A stretch of 35,562 nt of DNA from an uncultured Ruminococcus sp. (lineage in GTDB: Bacteria > Bacillota > Clostridia > Oscillospirales > Ruminococcaceae), in assembly GCA_900318825.1 (NCBI GenBank), contig ONMB01000014.1, positions 1 through 35,562 on the forward strand, given 5' to 3'. The position numbers were made by a program, and so were the translations under genes. The notes below the pieces were generated by a model, which made no database searches, was not told the DNA's origin, and worked only from the letters and a program-made list of their open reading frames with translations. How positions within the stretch are numbered: the stretch's first letter is position 1; each line of letters begins with the position of its first letter. Below are positions 14,745-22,935 of the stretch, piece by piece.

Positions 14745-15224
14745 TCAGTCGCCATATATGCAGAAACGCAGCCGCAGTTCCGGACGGTCGTCGCAGCTTA
14801 TCAGCCGGAAACGCTCCGGCAGCTCAGGGAAGTAAACGTCCCCGTCGTACTCATCGTACAGCTCGGTGAGGTACACTCTGTCCGCAAGCTCAAGACCCTG
14901 TTCATAGACCGCTGCACCTCCGCAGATAAATATTCCCTTGAGCGGTTTCCGGAGCGAGTATCTCTCAGCGATCTCTATTGCTTCCGGAAGGCTTTTCGCA
15001 GTACGGAGCAGCTTTCCGCTGTATGCCTTACTTCCCGAAATGACGATGTTCAGCCTTTCCGGGAGAGGTCTGCCAATGCTCTCGAAGGTCTTTCTGCCCA
15101 TAATGACAGCACCGCCGGTCGTGAGAGCCTTGAAGTAAGCTCTGTCCTCGGGAATGTCCCACGGGATACCGCCGCCGCGTCCGATGATACGGTTCTTTGC
15201 AGCCGCCGCAACTACGCTTATCAC
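14745..15224 (-). CDS. folA: Dihydrofolate reductase
   Basis: Reduces dihydrofolate to tetrahydrofolate with NADPH. It has 159 aa, the usual size. The N-terminal substrate site reads MISVVAAAAKNRIIG followed by GGGIPWDIPEDRAYF, with the catalytic acidic residue after PW. MGRKTFESIGRPLP is the NADPH-binding motif and FICGGAAVYEQ the conserved GG loop. The start is GTG, overlapping the folBK stop by four bases (GTGA), with GGAG upstream. It is the last gene of the folate operon. It is the target class of trimethoprim; resistance status cannot be judged. Confidence 0.95.
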   Translation of the reverse strand: MISVVAAAAKNRIIGRGGGIPWDIPEDRAYFKALTTGGAVIMGRKTFESIGRPLPERLNIVISGSKAYSGKLLRTAKSLPEAIEIAERYSLRKPLKGIFICGGAAVYEQGLELADRVYLTELYDEYDGDVYFPELPERFRLISCDDRPELRLRFCIYGD

Positions 15225-16039
15225 TTCTTCTCCAGCCTTTCAAGCAGCTGCATCATCGTCATACCCAGCACCGGGTGGCGGTAATACGGAGCGAGCTCTG
15301 CTACCGGTTTCAGGACGAAGGTGCGGTTGTGCATATCGGGGTGTGGGACGATGAGGTCGGGATCGGAAATAATGTCCTCGTCGTAGAGAATGAGGTCGAG
15401 GTCAAGCGTACGCGGTCCCCAGTGTATCTCGCGTGTGCGGTGGGCGGACTTCTCTATCTCCTGCATAAATTCGAGGAGACCGTGCGGCGAGAGGAGAGTT
15501 TCGCAGAGCACGGCGCCGTTCAGAAAATCGTCCTGATTTGTGTAGCCGTAGGGCTTTGTCACGATGAGCTCGGAGCAGCGTACGTTCCTCATCTGCGGAC
15601 ACGCGCAGAGCTGCTCAACAGCATCAGTGATGTAACGTCTGCTGTCGCCGACGTTCGAGCCGAGTGCGATAACCGCCCTGTGCCAGCCGCGGTGTATCTT
15701 CACGGAGACGGAGACGAATTCCATATCAATGGGGGCTTCGGGCTTCCTTATCTCCATATCGACAGCCCTGACAGCCGGGAATTCGCGCAGAACAGCTTCG
15801 GCAGCGGTCTGGGCGGCAGTTTCTATGAGGCGGTAGGTGTTCTCGGTCATTACCCTTTCAAGCAGGGCACAGACCTTGCTGTAATCAACGGAACAGGACA
15901 GCTCGTCCAGCATACCGGCTTTTTCGGTGTCGGTGTAGAGGACGGCATTGACATAGAAGTTCTGACCGTTGGTATTTTCATGTTCAAAAACGCCGTGATG
16001 AGCGAATATTTTCAGCTCTTCGATACAGATCTTATCCAC
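15221..16039 (-). CDS. folBK: Bifunctional dihydroneopterin aldolase / HPPK
   Basis: A 272-aa fusion catalysing two consecutive folate steps. Residues 1-~118 are FolB: the start IEELKIFAHHGVFEHE is the aldolase signature, and ETAAQTAAEAVL and VDMEIRKPEAPI match the C-terminal part. Residues ~119-272 are FolK, the 6-hydroxymethyl-dihydropterin pyrophosphokinase: VIALGSNVGDS at its start, then HWGPRTLDLDLILYDE and VPHPDMHNRTFVLKPVAEL. The start is GTG 16039 with AAAGGA upstream, overlapping folP by eight bases. The fusion order B-K is common in Firmicutes and Clostridia. Confidence 0.95.
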   Translation of the reverse strand: MDKICIEELKIFAHHGVFEHENTNGQNFYVNAVLYTDTEKAGMLDELSCSVDYSKVCALLERVMTENTYRLIETAAQTAAEAVLREFPAVRAVDMEIRKPEAPIDMEFVSVSVKIHRGWHRAVIALGSNVGDSRRYITDAVEQLCACPQMRNVRCSELIVTKPYGYTNQDDFLNGAVLCETLLSPHGLLEFMQEIEKSAHRTREIHWGPRTLDLDLILYDEDIISDPDLIVPHPDMHNRTFVLKPVAELAPYYRHPVLGMTMMQLLERLEKK

Positions 16040-16853
16040 GTTTGTATCCTTTCATAATAGCCTGAGTCATTTTTACGGCGCGGAGGTTTTCTTTGACGTC
16101 GTGAACGCGCACGAAAGCTGCTCCGCGGAGGACTCCGATGACAGTCGTTGCGACAGTTCCCTCGACTCTTTCGCTGCCGGGGAGGTCAAGTGTGAGACCG
16201 ATAACGGATTTGCGCGATGTTCCGAGAAGTATCGGGCAGCCGAGCTCGTTCAGCATATCCATACGGTCGATCGCCTCGAGGTTGTTCTCATAGGACTTCG
16301 CAAAACCGATGCCGGGATCAAGTATGACGTTCTCGCGCGGTATACCGGCATTATCAGCGATGCTCAGTGTTATGCGCAGGTCGTCGAGGAGGTCGTCCAT
16401 AAAGCTGTTGTAGTTGGTGTTGTCCCTGTTGTGCATGAGGCAGCAGGGAAGACCGATCTCCGCGATGAGCTTTGCCATTTCGCCGCTGTCGTGTCTGAGA
16501 CCGCAGATGTCGTTGATGAGGTCGGCACCCGCTTTAACAGCTTCAGCCGCTACTCTGTGCTTGTAGGTGTCTATCGAGATCGGTACGCCGAAGTTTTTCT
16601 TGACAGCCTCGATGACCGGAGCCGTCCTGTTTATCTCCTCCTCGTCGCTTATGCGTGTGAAGCCGGGGCGTGTTGACTCGCCGCCGATATCGATGATGTC
16701 GGCTCCCTCAGCGATCATTTCCTCTGCGTGACGGAGAGCCTTGTCGAGGGTATTGAACTTTCCGCCGTCAGAGAAGGAGTCGGGAGTCACATTGAGTATT
16801 CCCATTATATAGCAATTGTTCTGAGTGTCAAAGAGTTTATTACCGATTTTCAA
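16032..16853 (-). CDS. folP: Dihydropteroate synthase
   Basis: Condenses dihydropterin pyrophosphate with p-aminobenzoate; the sulfonamide target. It has 273 aa. The DHPS signatures are MGILNVTPDSFSDGGKF near the N-terminus and ADIIDIGGESTRPGF. SIDTYKHRVAAEAVKAGADLINDI and a LMHNRD strand follow, with DPGIGFAKSYENN and GTSRKSVIG further on. The start is TTG 16853 with GAGGTG upstream; no ATG is available before the conserved MGILNVTPDS. It directly follows the HD gene and overlaps folBK. Confidence 0.96.
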   Translation of the reverse strand: MKIGNKLFDTQNNCYIMGILNVTPDSFSDGGKFNTLDKALRHAEEMIAEGADIIDIGGESTRPGFTRISDEEEINRTAPVIEAVKKNFGVPISIDTYKHRVAAEAVKAGADLINDICGLRHDSGEMAKLIAEIGLPCCLMHNRDNTNYNSFMDDLLDDLRITLSIADNAGIPRENVILDPGIGFAKSYENNLEAIDRMDMLNELGCPILLGTSRKSVIGLTLDLPGSERVEGTVATTVIGVLRGAAFVRVHDVKENLRAVKMTQAIMKGYKRG

Positions 16854-16856
16854 TTA

Positions 16857-17342
16857 TTACACCTCTATGTAAAGATTTTTCTTATCGTCCGGCCAGTTGC
16901 AAAGCGCACGGGCTTCGCAGTCGAAGCAGTTCCGCGACTTCTTGTCGGCGGCGCAGAATATCCTGCCGAGCTCGTCACCGGCTCTGGTGATATCCCTGTG
17001 GCTGGCAATGAGACTGATTATCTTTTCCTTCATATCCTCGGGACAGTTCACCTCGCTGAGTATGCAGTCCGCCATAGCCTGACCGGCGATGTCGTGCGGG
17101 ATACCCATAGTGATCTCCTGAGTCCTGCCGATGTCGTGAAGGAGAGCTGCTGAGTAAACGAGGTCGCGGTCAGCTCTCACGCCCATTTCGCGGCACATAT
17201 GTATAGTGATACGCGCAACGCTGAGGAAGTGGTCCATATCGTGACGGCAGAATTCGCGGTCAGCTTCGAGCTCCCTGAGCGTACCGAGCTGGACGATATA
17301 GTTTTTGTTTCTGATAATTCTATTGGTTATCTCGAGTTCCAT
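16857..17342 (-). CDS. HD-domain phosphohydrolase of the folate operon
   Basis: A 161-aa metal-dependent phosphohydrolase-like protein. The HD motif has H38 and the pair H69-D70 (ALLHDIGRTQE), followed by IPHDIAGQAM and ASHRD. The C-terminus carries four cysteines in an FCAADKK..NCFDCEARALC pattern that could bind a metal ion. ATG 17342 is preferred, with AGGAG nine bases upstream; a TTG 24 nt further up is possible. It is the first gene of the folate operon. The operon lacks an obvious dihydroneopterin triphosphatase (FolQ), so a role in dephosphorylating a pterin intermediate is a reasonable but untested inference. Confidence 0.85.
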   Translation of the reverse strand: MELEITNRIIRNKNYIVQLGTLRELEADREFCRHDMDHFLSVARITIHMCREMGVRADRDLVYSAALLHDIGRTQEITMGIPHDIAGQAMADCILSEVNCPEDMKEKIISLIASHRDITRAGDELGRIFCAADKKSRNCFDCEARALCNWPDDKKNLYIEV

Positions 17343-17375
17343 TCTATCATTCTCCTGAAATAACAATACTTATTT

Positions 17376-17404
17376 ATTATATCATATCACATTGAAAATA
17401 GCAA
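17376..17404 (-). promoter_or_regulatory. Promoter of the folate operon
   Basis: On the minus strand: TTGCTA (17399-17404), a 17-bp spacer and TATAAT (17376-17381) preceded by TGA. The leader is only about 25-30 nt, so there is no riboswitch. Confidence 0.7.
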
Positions 17405-17468
17405 CAGTCACAGGAGCATTTTTCATAGCATTTTAATAGGTAACGCTTTCCGCAGTCTGTTCATACAA

Positions 17469-17503
17469 CAAAAAACGTCCGTACCCTTTCGGATACGGAC
17501 GTT
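17469..17503 (-). terminator. Terminator of the xylanase/esterase gene
   Basis: AACGTCCGTA / TACGGACGTT arms (17474-17483 and 17494-17503) form a 10-bp perfect stem, followed by a T-run on the minus strand, directly after the stop codon at 17515. Confidence 0.92.
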
Positions 17504-17514
17504 GTATCTGACTT

Positions 17515-20430
17515 TTACTGTCCCTCGTGGAAGAATGAGGGGAGTGCATCGTAGATATAGTGTCTTACATAGCCCCAGTAGTGAGTCTTGCCCTGAGCAA
17601 CGAGGTAGTAGAAGTTGCCGTCAGAGAAGTCTGATGTGTACTTGAAGCGCTTTGTGTCACCCTTGAGTGAGTTGCAGAGACCGGAGAGATTACCGTATGC
17701 GACATCCTCTGAGCCTGTTGCAGCGAATACGAAGTACTCATTGGGCTTGAAGCCGGACTTGTCGATAGCGTTCTGGATACCTGCTGCACCTGCCCAGCAG
17801 TGACCTGAGAGAGGCATATAGTAAGCACAGATGTCGAGGTTGTTGATGAACATATTCCATGTTGAACCGCCGCCCATTGAGAATCCGCCGTATGCACGGT
17901 GGTATCTTGAAGCCTTGAGGTCAGCTTCAGAAGTTGAGTCTGCGTATGTGGAATACTTCTTTTCAACGTAGGGGATTATGGTCTTGCGCATCTCGTCCCA
18001 TACTGTTGCAGCACCGCCGTTGCCGTCAACACTCGGGCAGCCGTTGAATGTAGGTGTAACAACGATCATGGGTTCGAGCTCGCCGTTTGCGATCATGTGG
18101 TCGAGCATATTAGCGATATAAGTGGACTTGTCATAGAAGCAGGTCTTTTCGTTTTCTCCGCCGCCGTGCATGAGGTAGAATACGTTGTACTTCTTGCTCT
18201 CATCGTAGCCGTTGGGGAGGTAGACGTACATAGTCTTGTTGCCGTTGATACCGGAGTAGTTCTCCTGAACTATCTTACCAGCCTTGTCGCTGCTTATAGC
18301 GTTGAAATACTCGCCGGGAGCTTCCTTGTAGGTAACAGCCGGATCATATACATATTCAGACTTGGGAGGAATATAAACTTCAAACTTTGTGATCCTTCCG
18401 AGTACGAAGTTGCAGAGCTGAACGAGGTCAGATGTTTCGACCTTGCCGTTTTCATCAACGTCAGCAGCGAGCTTTGCAGTGCCGTCTGAGAAGCCCTTGA
18501 GGAGTCCGCGTCTTGCAAGGATAACGTCGAAAACGTTGATCTTGCCGTCGTAGTTTACGTCACCTGAAGCAAACTTTGTCTCAGCAGGTCCGTCGATCTT
18601 AGTGCCCTTTACAGCAGCGATAGCTTCGTCGATGTAGAAGTTGTCGGAGCCGCCCTCGGTCTCAACGTAGAGAATGAAGTCGGAAGCACCTGAGGGGAGG
18701 GTATAGTTCGGATTTGCGAGCTGGACATACTTGCCTGCGACAGTTGAACCCTCAGCGATATGTCCGTATTTTGTATCGCCCTCTGAATCCTTGTACTGGA
18801 TAGAGAGCATCATCTTTGTGGATTTTGCAGAACCGTCGAGGTAGGTAGCGTCTACGCTGAAGCTGTAAGTCTCGCCTGCCTTGAAGGTAGCGGAATCAAG
18901 TACCTTCTGGGCACCGTTCCAGTTGGCAGCTCTGTCCTGAACGAGGAGAGCCTCTTTGCCTGCATAGGGCTGTCTGCCGCTGAGAGTAACTGTTGCAGAG
19001 CCTCTGCCTTCCCAGCTGCACTCGCTTCCCTCGAAAGTATCGTGGAAGTAGTAGCCGTTTTCGTCAGGTCCCTGGGGCTGAGCTGAAGTGGGTGTTTCTT
19101 CTGATGAAGTGGGAACTTCAACGCCGTCGCCCTCGAGAGTTACGATGTAAGTTGAAACGCTCTGTGCAGGGAGCTGTGAGTAGAATGTAGAACCGTTTGC
19201 TTCCATTCTCTTTGTAGCTGCGTGGTTCTCACTGCCTGATGTTCTGTAACGGTCAACGTTCTTGATAGATCTGCCGCTGACATTGAACTGCTGAGTTACT
19301 TCGCTGGTGCCCTTGTTGATAGCAACGATCTCGATCTGAGAATCGCTGTGCTTGTAAGCAGAAACGAGGATATTTGAGTCAGGCTGCTCTGTTGCGTCGA
19401 TACGAACGTCGCCGGGACGAATGTACTTAGAGAACTGACCGAAAATATATCCGCGCTTTGAAATGGAGTGTGTTGACTCATAGATGATACTGTAATTACG
19501 ACGGAGAGGCCATACAACGTAAGCCTGCATACCGCCGACAACAAGTGCATCGTGGATATTGACAGCCTGTTCAAGGTTATCAGGCCACTTATTAGCATCA
19601 ACTTTGCTGTCCGGAACATATACCTCAGTCATCCAGAGCTTCTTGCCGCAGCTTTCAAGCTCCGGGAAGTCCATCTTGTTTCTGGGAGTGCCGTAGAAGT
19701 GAGTTCCGAACAAGTCACAGTTTGCGTAAGCCTTTGCGTTATTAAGGATCTTTTTGTAGTAGTCTTTGCCGTTGCCCCATGCACCATACTGGAATGATTC
19801 AGGTGACATGAGCCTTGTACTTGTGATCCTATCGCCGTAGTTAGCAATGAAGTCGGTAGTCTCGTCCGGAGACCAGGCTGTCCACTCCTTAGCGTAATCG
19901 GGCTCATTCTGAACTGAAACGCTATAAAGGTCAACGCCGTTGTTCTTCATATATGTACCGAAGTTGTTCAGGTGATCGGCATAAGCAGCATAATTGCTCT
20001 TTGGCAGATGGAGCTTGCCGCCGTAAGCAGAGCCGTTCTCAGCGAGGTTTGACGGCGGCTCCCACGGTGATGCGAAGACTGTGATACCGTTCTTGGAAGC
20101 ATACTGAGCAGTCGGAAGAGCTTTGCTCCACTGGTTCTTATCGGGATTTACGAAGATACGAAGGATGCTGCATCCGAGCTGTCCTTCACCGTTTCCGAAA
20201 GCGAGCTTTCGGTCGGCATCAGTAAGGTCGCCGTACCACTCGGGGTGGTTGATACCGCCGAAGCCGTCGATAGACTGATATACCTTGTTAGTGTTGATAG
20301 TACAAGCACTTGCCGCATAGGCATCGAAACGGTCTTCCGGAGCTTCAGGCAAAGCAGAAGCGACAGAGAGGACCATTGCACCAGCAATAATGCCTGCAAA
20401 AGCAGATCTGATCTTGCTTGTGATCTTCAT
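17515..20430 (-). CDS. Secreted cellulosomal GH30 glucuronoxylanase-CBM22-dockerin-CE1 esterase
   Basis: A 971-aa modular xylan-degrading enzyme. There is a signal peptide at residues 1-~40. The GH30 catalytic domain (~41-440) has the acid/base in VSVQNEPDY (E176) and the nucleophile in LWMTEVYV (E269), most like glucuronoxylan-specific GH30 enzymes. A Ser/Thr/Pro/Glu linker follows, then a CBM22-like module (~466-610). The type I dockerin (~623-682) has duplicated Ca-binding loops GDVNYDGKINVFD and ADVDENGKVETSD. The CE1-type esterase (~690-971) has nucleophile S851 in GFSMGG, YVYLPNGYD and FYLMHGGGE. The esterase probably releases feruloyl or acetyl groups from xylan. The dockerin is internal and would dock the enzyme on a cellulosomal cohesin. 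AGGGGG precedes the start. It is divergent from the regulator at 20695. Confidence 0.95.
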   Translation of the reverse strand: MKITSKIRSAFAGIIAGAMVLSVASALPEAPEDRFDAYAASACTINTNKVYQSIDGFGGINHPEWYGDLTDADRKLAFGNGEGQLGCSILRIFVNPDKNQWSKALPTAQYASKNGITVFASPWEPPSNLAENGSAYGGKLHLPKSNYAAYADHLNNFGTYMKNNGVDLYSVSVQNEPDYAKEWTAWSPDETTDFIANYGDRITSTRLMSPESFQYGAWGNGKDYYKKILNNAKAYANCDLFGTHFYGTPRNKMDFPELESCGKKLWMTEVYVPDSKVDANKWPDNLEQAVNIHDALVVGGMQAYVVWPLRRNYSIIYESTHSISKRGYIFGQFSKYIRPGDVRIDATEQPDSNILVSAYKHSDSQIEIVAINKGTSEVTQQFNVSGRSIKNVDRYRTSGSENHAATKRMEANGSTFYSQLPAQSVSTYIVTLEGDGVEVPTSSEETPTSAQPQGPDENGYYFHDTFEGSECSWEGRGSATVTLSGRQPYAGKEALLVQDRAANWNGAQKVLDSATFKAGETYSFSVDATYLDGSAKSTKMMLSIQYKDSEGDTKYGHIAEGSTVAGKYVQLANPNYTLPSGASDFILYVETEGGSDNFYIDEAIAAVKGTKIDGPAETKFASGDVNYDGKINVFDVILARRGLLKGFSDGTAKLAADVDENGKVETSDLVQLCNFVLGRITKFEVYIPPKSEYVYDPAVTYKEAPGEYFNAISSDKAGKIVQENYSGINGNKTMYVYLPNGYDESKKYNVFYLMHGGGENEKTCFYDKSTYIANMLDHMIANGELEPMIVVTPTFNGCPSVDGNGGAATVWDEMRKTIIPYVEKKYSTYADSTSEADLKASRYHRAYGGFSMGGGSTWNMFINNLDICAYYMPLSGHCWAGAAGIQNAIDKSGFKPNEYFVFAATGSEDVAYGNLSGLCNSLKGDTKRFKYTSDFSDGNFYYLVAQGKTHYWGYVRHYIYDALPSFFHEGQ

Positions 20431-20527
20431 TGTAGGATACCCCCTTATGTTATATGTTTTTATGTTTGTTGTGTGAAAACGACCGGCTGAGCGCTGTCAC
20501 GCACACAGCTCATATTCATCCTTGTTC

Positions 20528-20556
20528 ATTATATATTAATATTTAGCCCCTGTAAA
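20528..20556 (-). promoter_or_regulatory. Promoter of the xylanase/esterase gene
   Basis: On the minus strand: TTTACA (20551-20556, one mismatch to TTGACA), a 17-bp spacer and TATAAT (20528-20533). The leader is about 90 nt. It lies back to back with the regulator promoter at 20611-20639, leaving about 55 bp for operators. Confidence 0.65.
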
Positions 20557-20610
20557 CCCACAATATGAATAAATGGTGGACAAAAACAAGAAAAAATATG
20601 CCTCATTCTG

Positions 20611-20639
20611 TTGACATATGTGGAATTATATTCTATAAT
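20611..20639 (+). promoter_or_regulatory. Promoter of the AraC-type regulator gene
   Basis: TTGACA (20611-20616), a 17-bp spacer and TATAAT (20634-20639): a consensus promoter, about 50 nt before the start codon, which has GGAGG seven bases upstream. Confidence 0.88.
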
Positions 20640-20694
20640 TAGTATATAGAAAAACTGCATACAAGATCGAATTCATTTTTACGGAGGCGTAAAT

Positions 20695-22878
20695 ATGTTA
20701 AGACCAGTCCGGCCGATACTGGGAGTTATGGCTGCGGAAGCCAACAGTATCGAACAAAGACAGATACTCGAGGGGATTATCGGACAGGCACAGCAGTTAG
20801 GCTACGACACCGCCGTGTTTTCAAATGTTTTCAACCCGAACGTCCTGGATGAGGCGCTTTTGTGCGAAAACAATATCTATAATTATATCCTCTCAGACGA
20901 TATCAGCGCTATCATCCTTATCGCTGAATCCTTCGTCAACGAGACTCTCAGGCAGAAGATCGCTGAGCTGCTCAAGCAGCGGAAGAGAGTCCCGATGATA
21001 GTTGTGGGAACCTATCAGGAAGTGTTCGACCTGCCCGGAGCCCGCTTCATAAATACGAATGACAAGAACGATTTCGTTGATATCACCACCCACCTCATCG
21101 AGGTACACGGCTGCACTGACATTGATATCCTCACAGGTCACGACCACATTGAGGTCTCTCACCTCAGAGCTGACGGATACAAGCAGGCTCTGCGTGAACA
21201 CGGTATCCCGGTGGACGAAAGCAAGATACGCTTCGGCGACTTCTGGATGATCTCTGGTAAGGACCTTGCTCAGAAGTACATAAGCGGCGAGGAGCATATG
21301 CCGCAGGCTGTTATATGCGCGAACGACTATATGGCTTACGGTATGCTCGACGAGTTTGCGCGGAACAATATCTCTGTGCCGGATCAGATAATAGTTACCG
21401 GTTATGAGTACATCGACCGCAGAACGCTCTACACCCCTCTCCTCACTACCTATCGCCGCAGCCGTTCAGCTCTCGGAAGAGCTGCCGTCCGTATGATACA
21501 TGACAAGCTCAATACGGGCGATTTCGGCGATTTCAGCCCGCCTAACGGCTCTATCGTCCTCGGAGACAGCTGCCCATGCGGACGCTGCCGCGAACAGTAT
21601 CTCAAGGAACTCGATGCGCTCAAATTCAAGATAGATTATCAGGCATGGAACCTGTTCAGCTCGCTCGATCAGGACCTCACCAACAGCCGTAATCTCGACG
21701 AATTCGCGCAGGCTCTCGGCAAGAACCACTGGCTCGTCAGGGACGCGAAGAGTATCTTCATATGCCTTAACGCTGACTGGTACGACTCTGAGATGCACAA
21801 CTCAGACAATATGGTCTGCCGTGAAATAGTCCCGTGGCTGAGCAATGATACCTTCGAGATGAGCCGATATGACTTCTCGCTGCTGTTTTCAAACTACGAT
21901 GAGCCGGCTGCCTATTACTTCGCGCCGCTCTTTTTCAGTGAGAAATACTTCGGTTCAGCTGTGATACGCTACGACGTTCCCGACACCTACGACGATATAT
22001 TCCGCAACTGGATAAAGACTGTCTGCAATAGTCTCGAATTCCTGCGCATGAAGAACGATATCCAGTATCTCAGCCAGTGTCAGAACCTCTCCTCGCAGCG
22101 TGATACCCTCACCGGTATGTACAACGACAACGGTATGGAAAAGGCTTACCGTTCAGCTTCTCCCCGCAGCGGCAAGGAACTCTGCCTTGTTATGCTGAAA
22201 ATATGCCTCTTTGACGAGACAGTTTCGGAGATAGAGAGCGACCACCGTATCAACGCCGTCCTCGACGCTGCAAAGGCTGTCGGAAAGTTCTGCGGCAACC
22301 ACGATATTTCCGCTATGATAAACCCGAATACATTCGTCTGCCTCGTTCAGAGCAGTGCCGGACCTGAGCTGATCGCGGACTGCCTTAGCTCCATACTTAT
22401 ACAGCACAGAAAGTATATGGACAGCTTCGGTATCGGCTCTTTTGTTTGCACAGCTGAGAAGTGTGAAGGTCAATCTTACCGTGAAGTTCTCGGCAAATGC
22501 AGCGAAGAGGCTGAAAAGCTCGTCCTCGACCTGTCAGGCAGGCGGCTTCTCAATCATTACCGGGAAATGTCCGAAATGCGCGACTACATCTTTATGGATC
22601 CCTCTGCTACCTTTGATACCTCGTCGCTGCACGAACGCTTTTCCGGAAGCACAGGCTATTTCCGCAGCGTTTACAAGCAGTGCTTCGGTTCGAGCTTTCA
22701 CAAGGACTGCATCAATGCGCGTATCGCAAAGGCAAAATACCAGCTCGTGACAAGCACTATGAGCATTATGGAAATATCCGAAAAATGCGGCTATCTTGAC
22801 AGTAAATACTTCCTGCGCCAGTTCAATTCCGCTGTCGGCATGACTCCGGTGAAGTACAGGAGCCTGCTGAAGAGCTGA
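20695..22878 (+). CDS. Multidomain regulator: LacI-like sensor, GGDEF-like domain, AraC HTH
   Basis: A 727-aa cytoplasmic regulator. Residues 1-~285 resemble the periplasmic-binding-protein sensor of LacI/GalR regulators, starting directly (RPILGVMAAEANSIEQRQIL) without a LacI HTH; AVICANDYMAYGMLDEF and QIIVTGYEYIDRR are typical of the effector domain. The middle (~300-465) is unassigned and has a Cys cluster (SCPCGRCRE). Around D470, RDTLTGMYNDNGMEKAY matches the start of a GGDEF domain, but no GG(D/E)EF signature follows, so it is degenerate. The last ~90 residues are an AraC double HTH. It is divergent from the xylanase and probably responds to a sugar; control of the downstream envelope cluster is equally possible. 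Confidence 0.87.
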   Translation: MLRPVRPILGVMAAEANSIEQRQILEGIIGQAQQLGYDTAVFSNVFNPNVLDEALLCENNIYNYILSDDISAIILIAESFVNETLRQKIAELLKQRKRVPMIVVGTYQEVFDLPGARFINTNDKNDFVDITTHLIEVHGCTDIDILTGHDHIEVSHLRADGYKQALREHGIPVDESKIRFGDFWMISGKDLAQKYISGEEHMPQAVICANDYMAYGMLDEFARNNISVPDQIIVTGYEYIDRRTLYTPLLTTYRRSRSALGRAAVRMIHDKLNTGDFGDFSPPNGSIVLGDSCPCGRCREQYLKELDALKFKIDYQAWNLFSSLDQDLTNSRNLDEFAQALGKNHWLVRDAKSIFICLNADWYDSEMHNSDNMVCREIVPWLSNDTFEMSRYDFSLLFSNYDEPAAYYFAPLFFSEKYFGSAVIRYDVPDTYDDIFRNWIKTVCNSLEFLRMKNDIQYLSQCQNLSSQRDTLTGMYNDNGMEKAYRSASPRSGKELCLVMLKICLFDETVSEIESDHRINAVLDAAKAVGKFCGNHDISAMINPNTFVCLVQSSAGPELIADCLSSILIQHRKYMDSFGIGSFVCTAEKCEGQSYREVLGKCSEEAEKLVLDLSGRRLLNHYREMSEMRDYIFMDPSATFDTSSLHERFSGSTGYFRSVYKQCFGSSFHKDCINARIAKAKYQLVTSTMSIMEISEKCGYLDSKYFLRQFNSAVGMTPVKYRSLLKS

Positions 22879-22893
22879 CGTCAGCGGTACCGC
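22874..22893. repeat. Two overlapping perfect palindromes between regulator and aminotransferase
   Basis: GCTGACGTCAGC (22874-22885, 12 bp) overlaps the regulator stop codon and shares two bases with GCGGTACCGC (22884-22893, 10 bp). No T-run follows, so it is not a usual terminator. It may be a protein-binding site or an mRNA-processing hairpin. No convincing promoter is seen in the 57-nt gap before the aminotransferase. Confidence 0.6.
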
Positions 22894-22935
22894 GAAACAG
22901 ATATAAAGATACTAAGTCAAAAGGAGTTATTATGT

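Noticed and set aside
15197-16057. Long plus-strand open frame of 286 codons opposite folBK
   Set aside because: It is antisense to a clearly conserved bifunctional enzyme. It has no ribosome binding site and its amino-acid pattern follows codon structure of the real gene.
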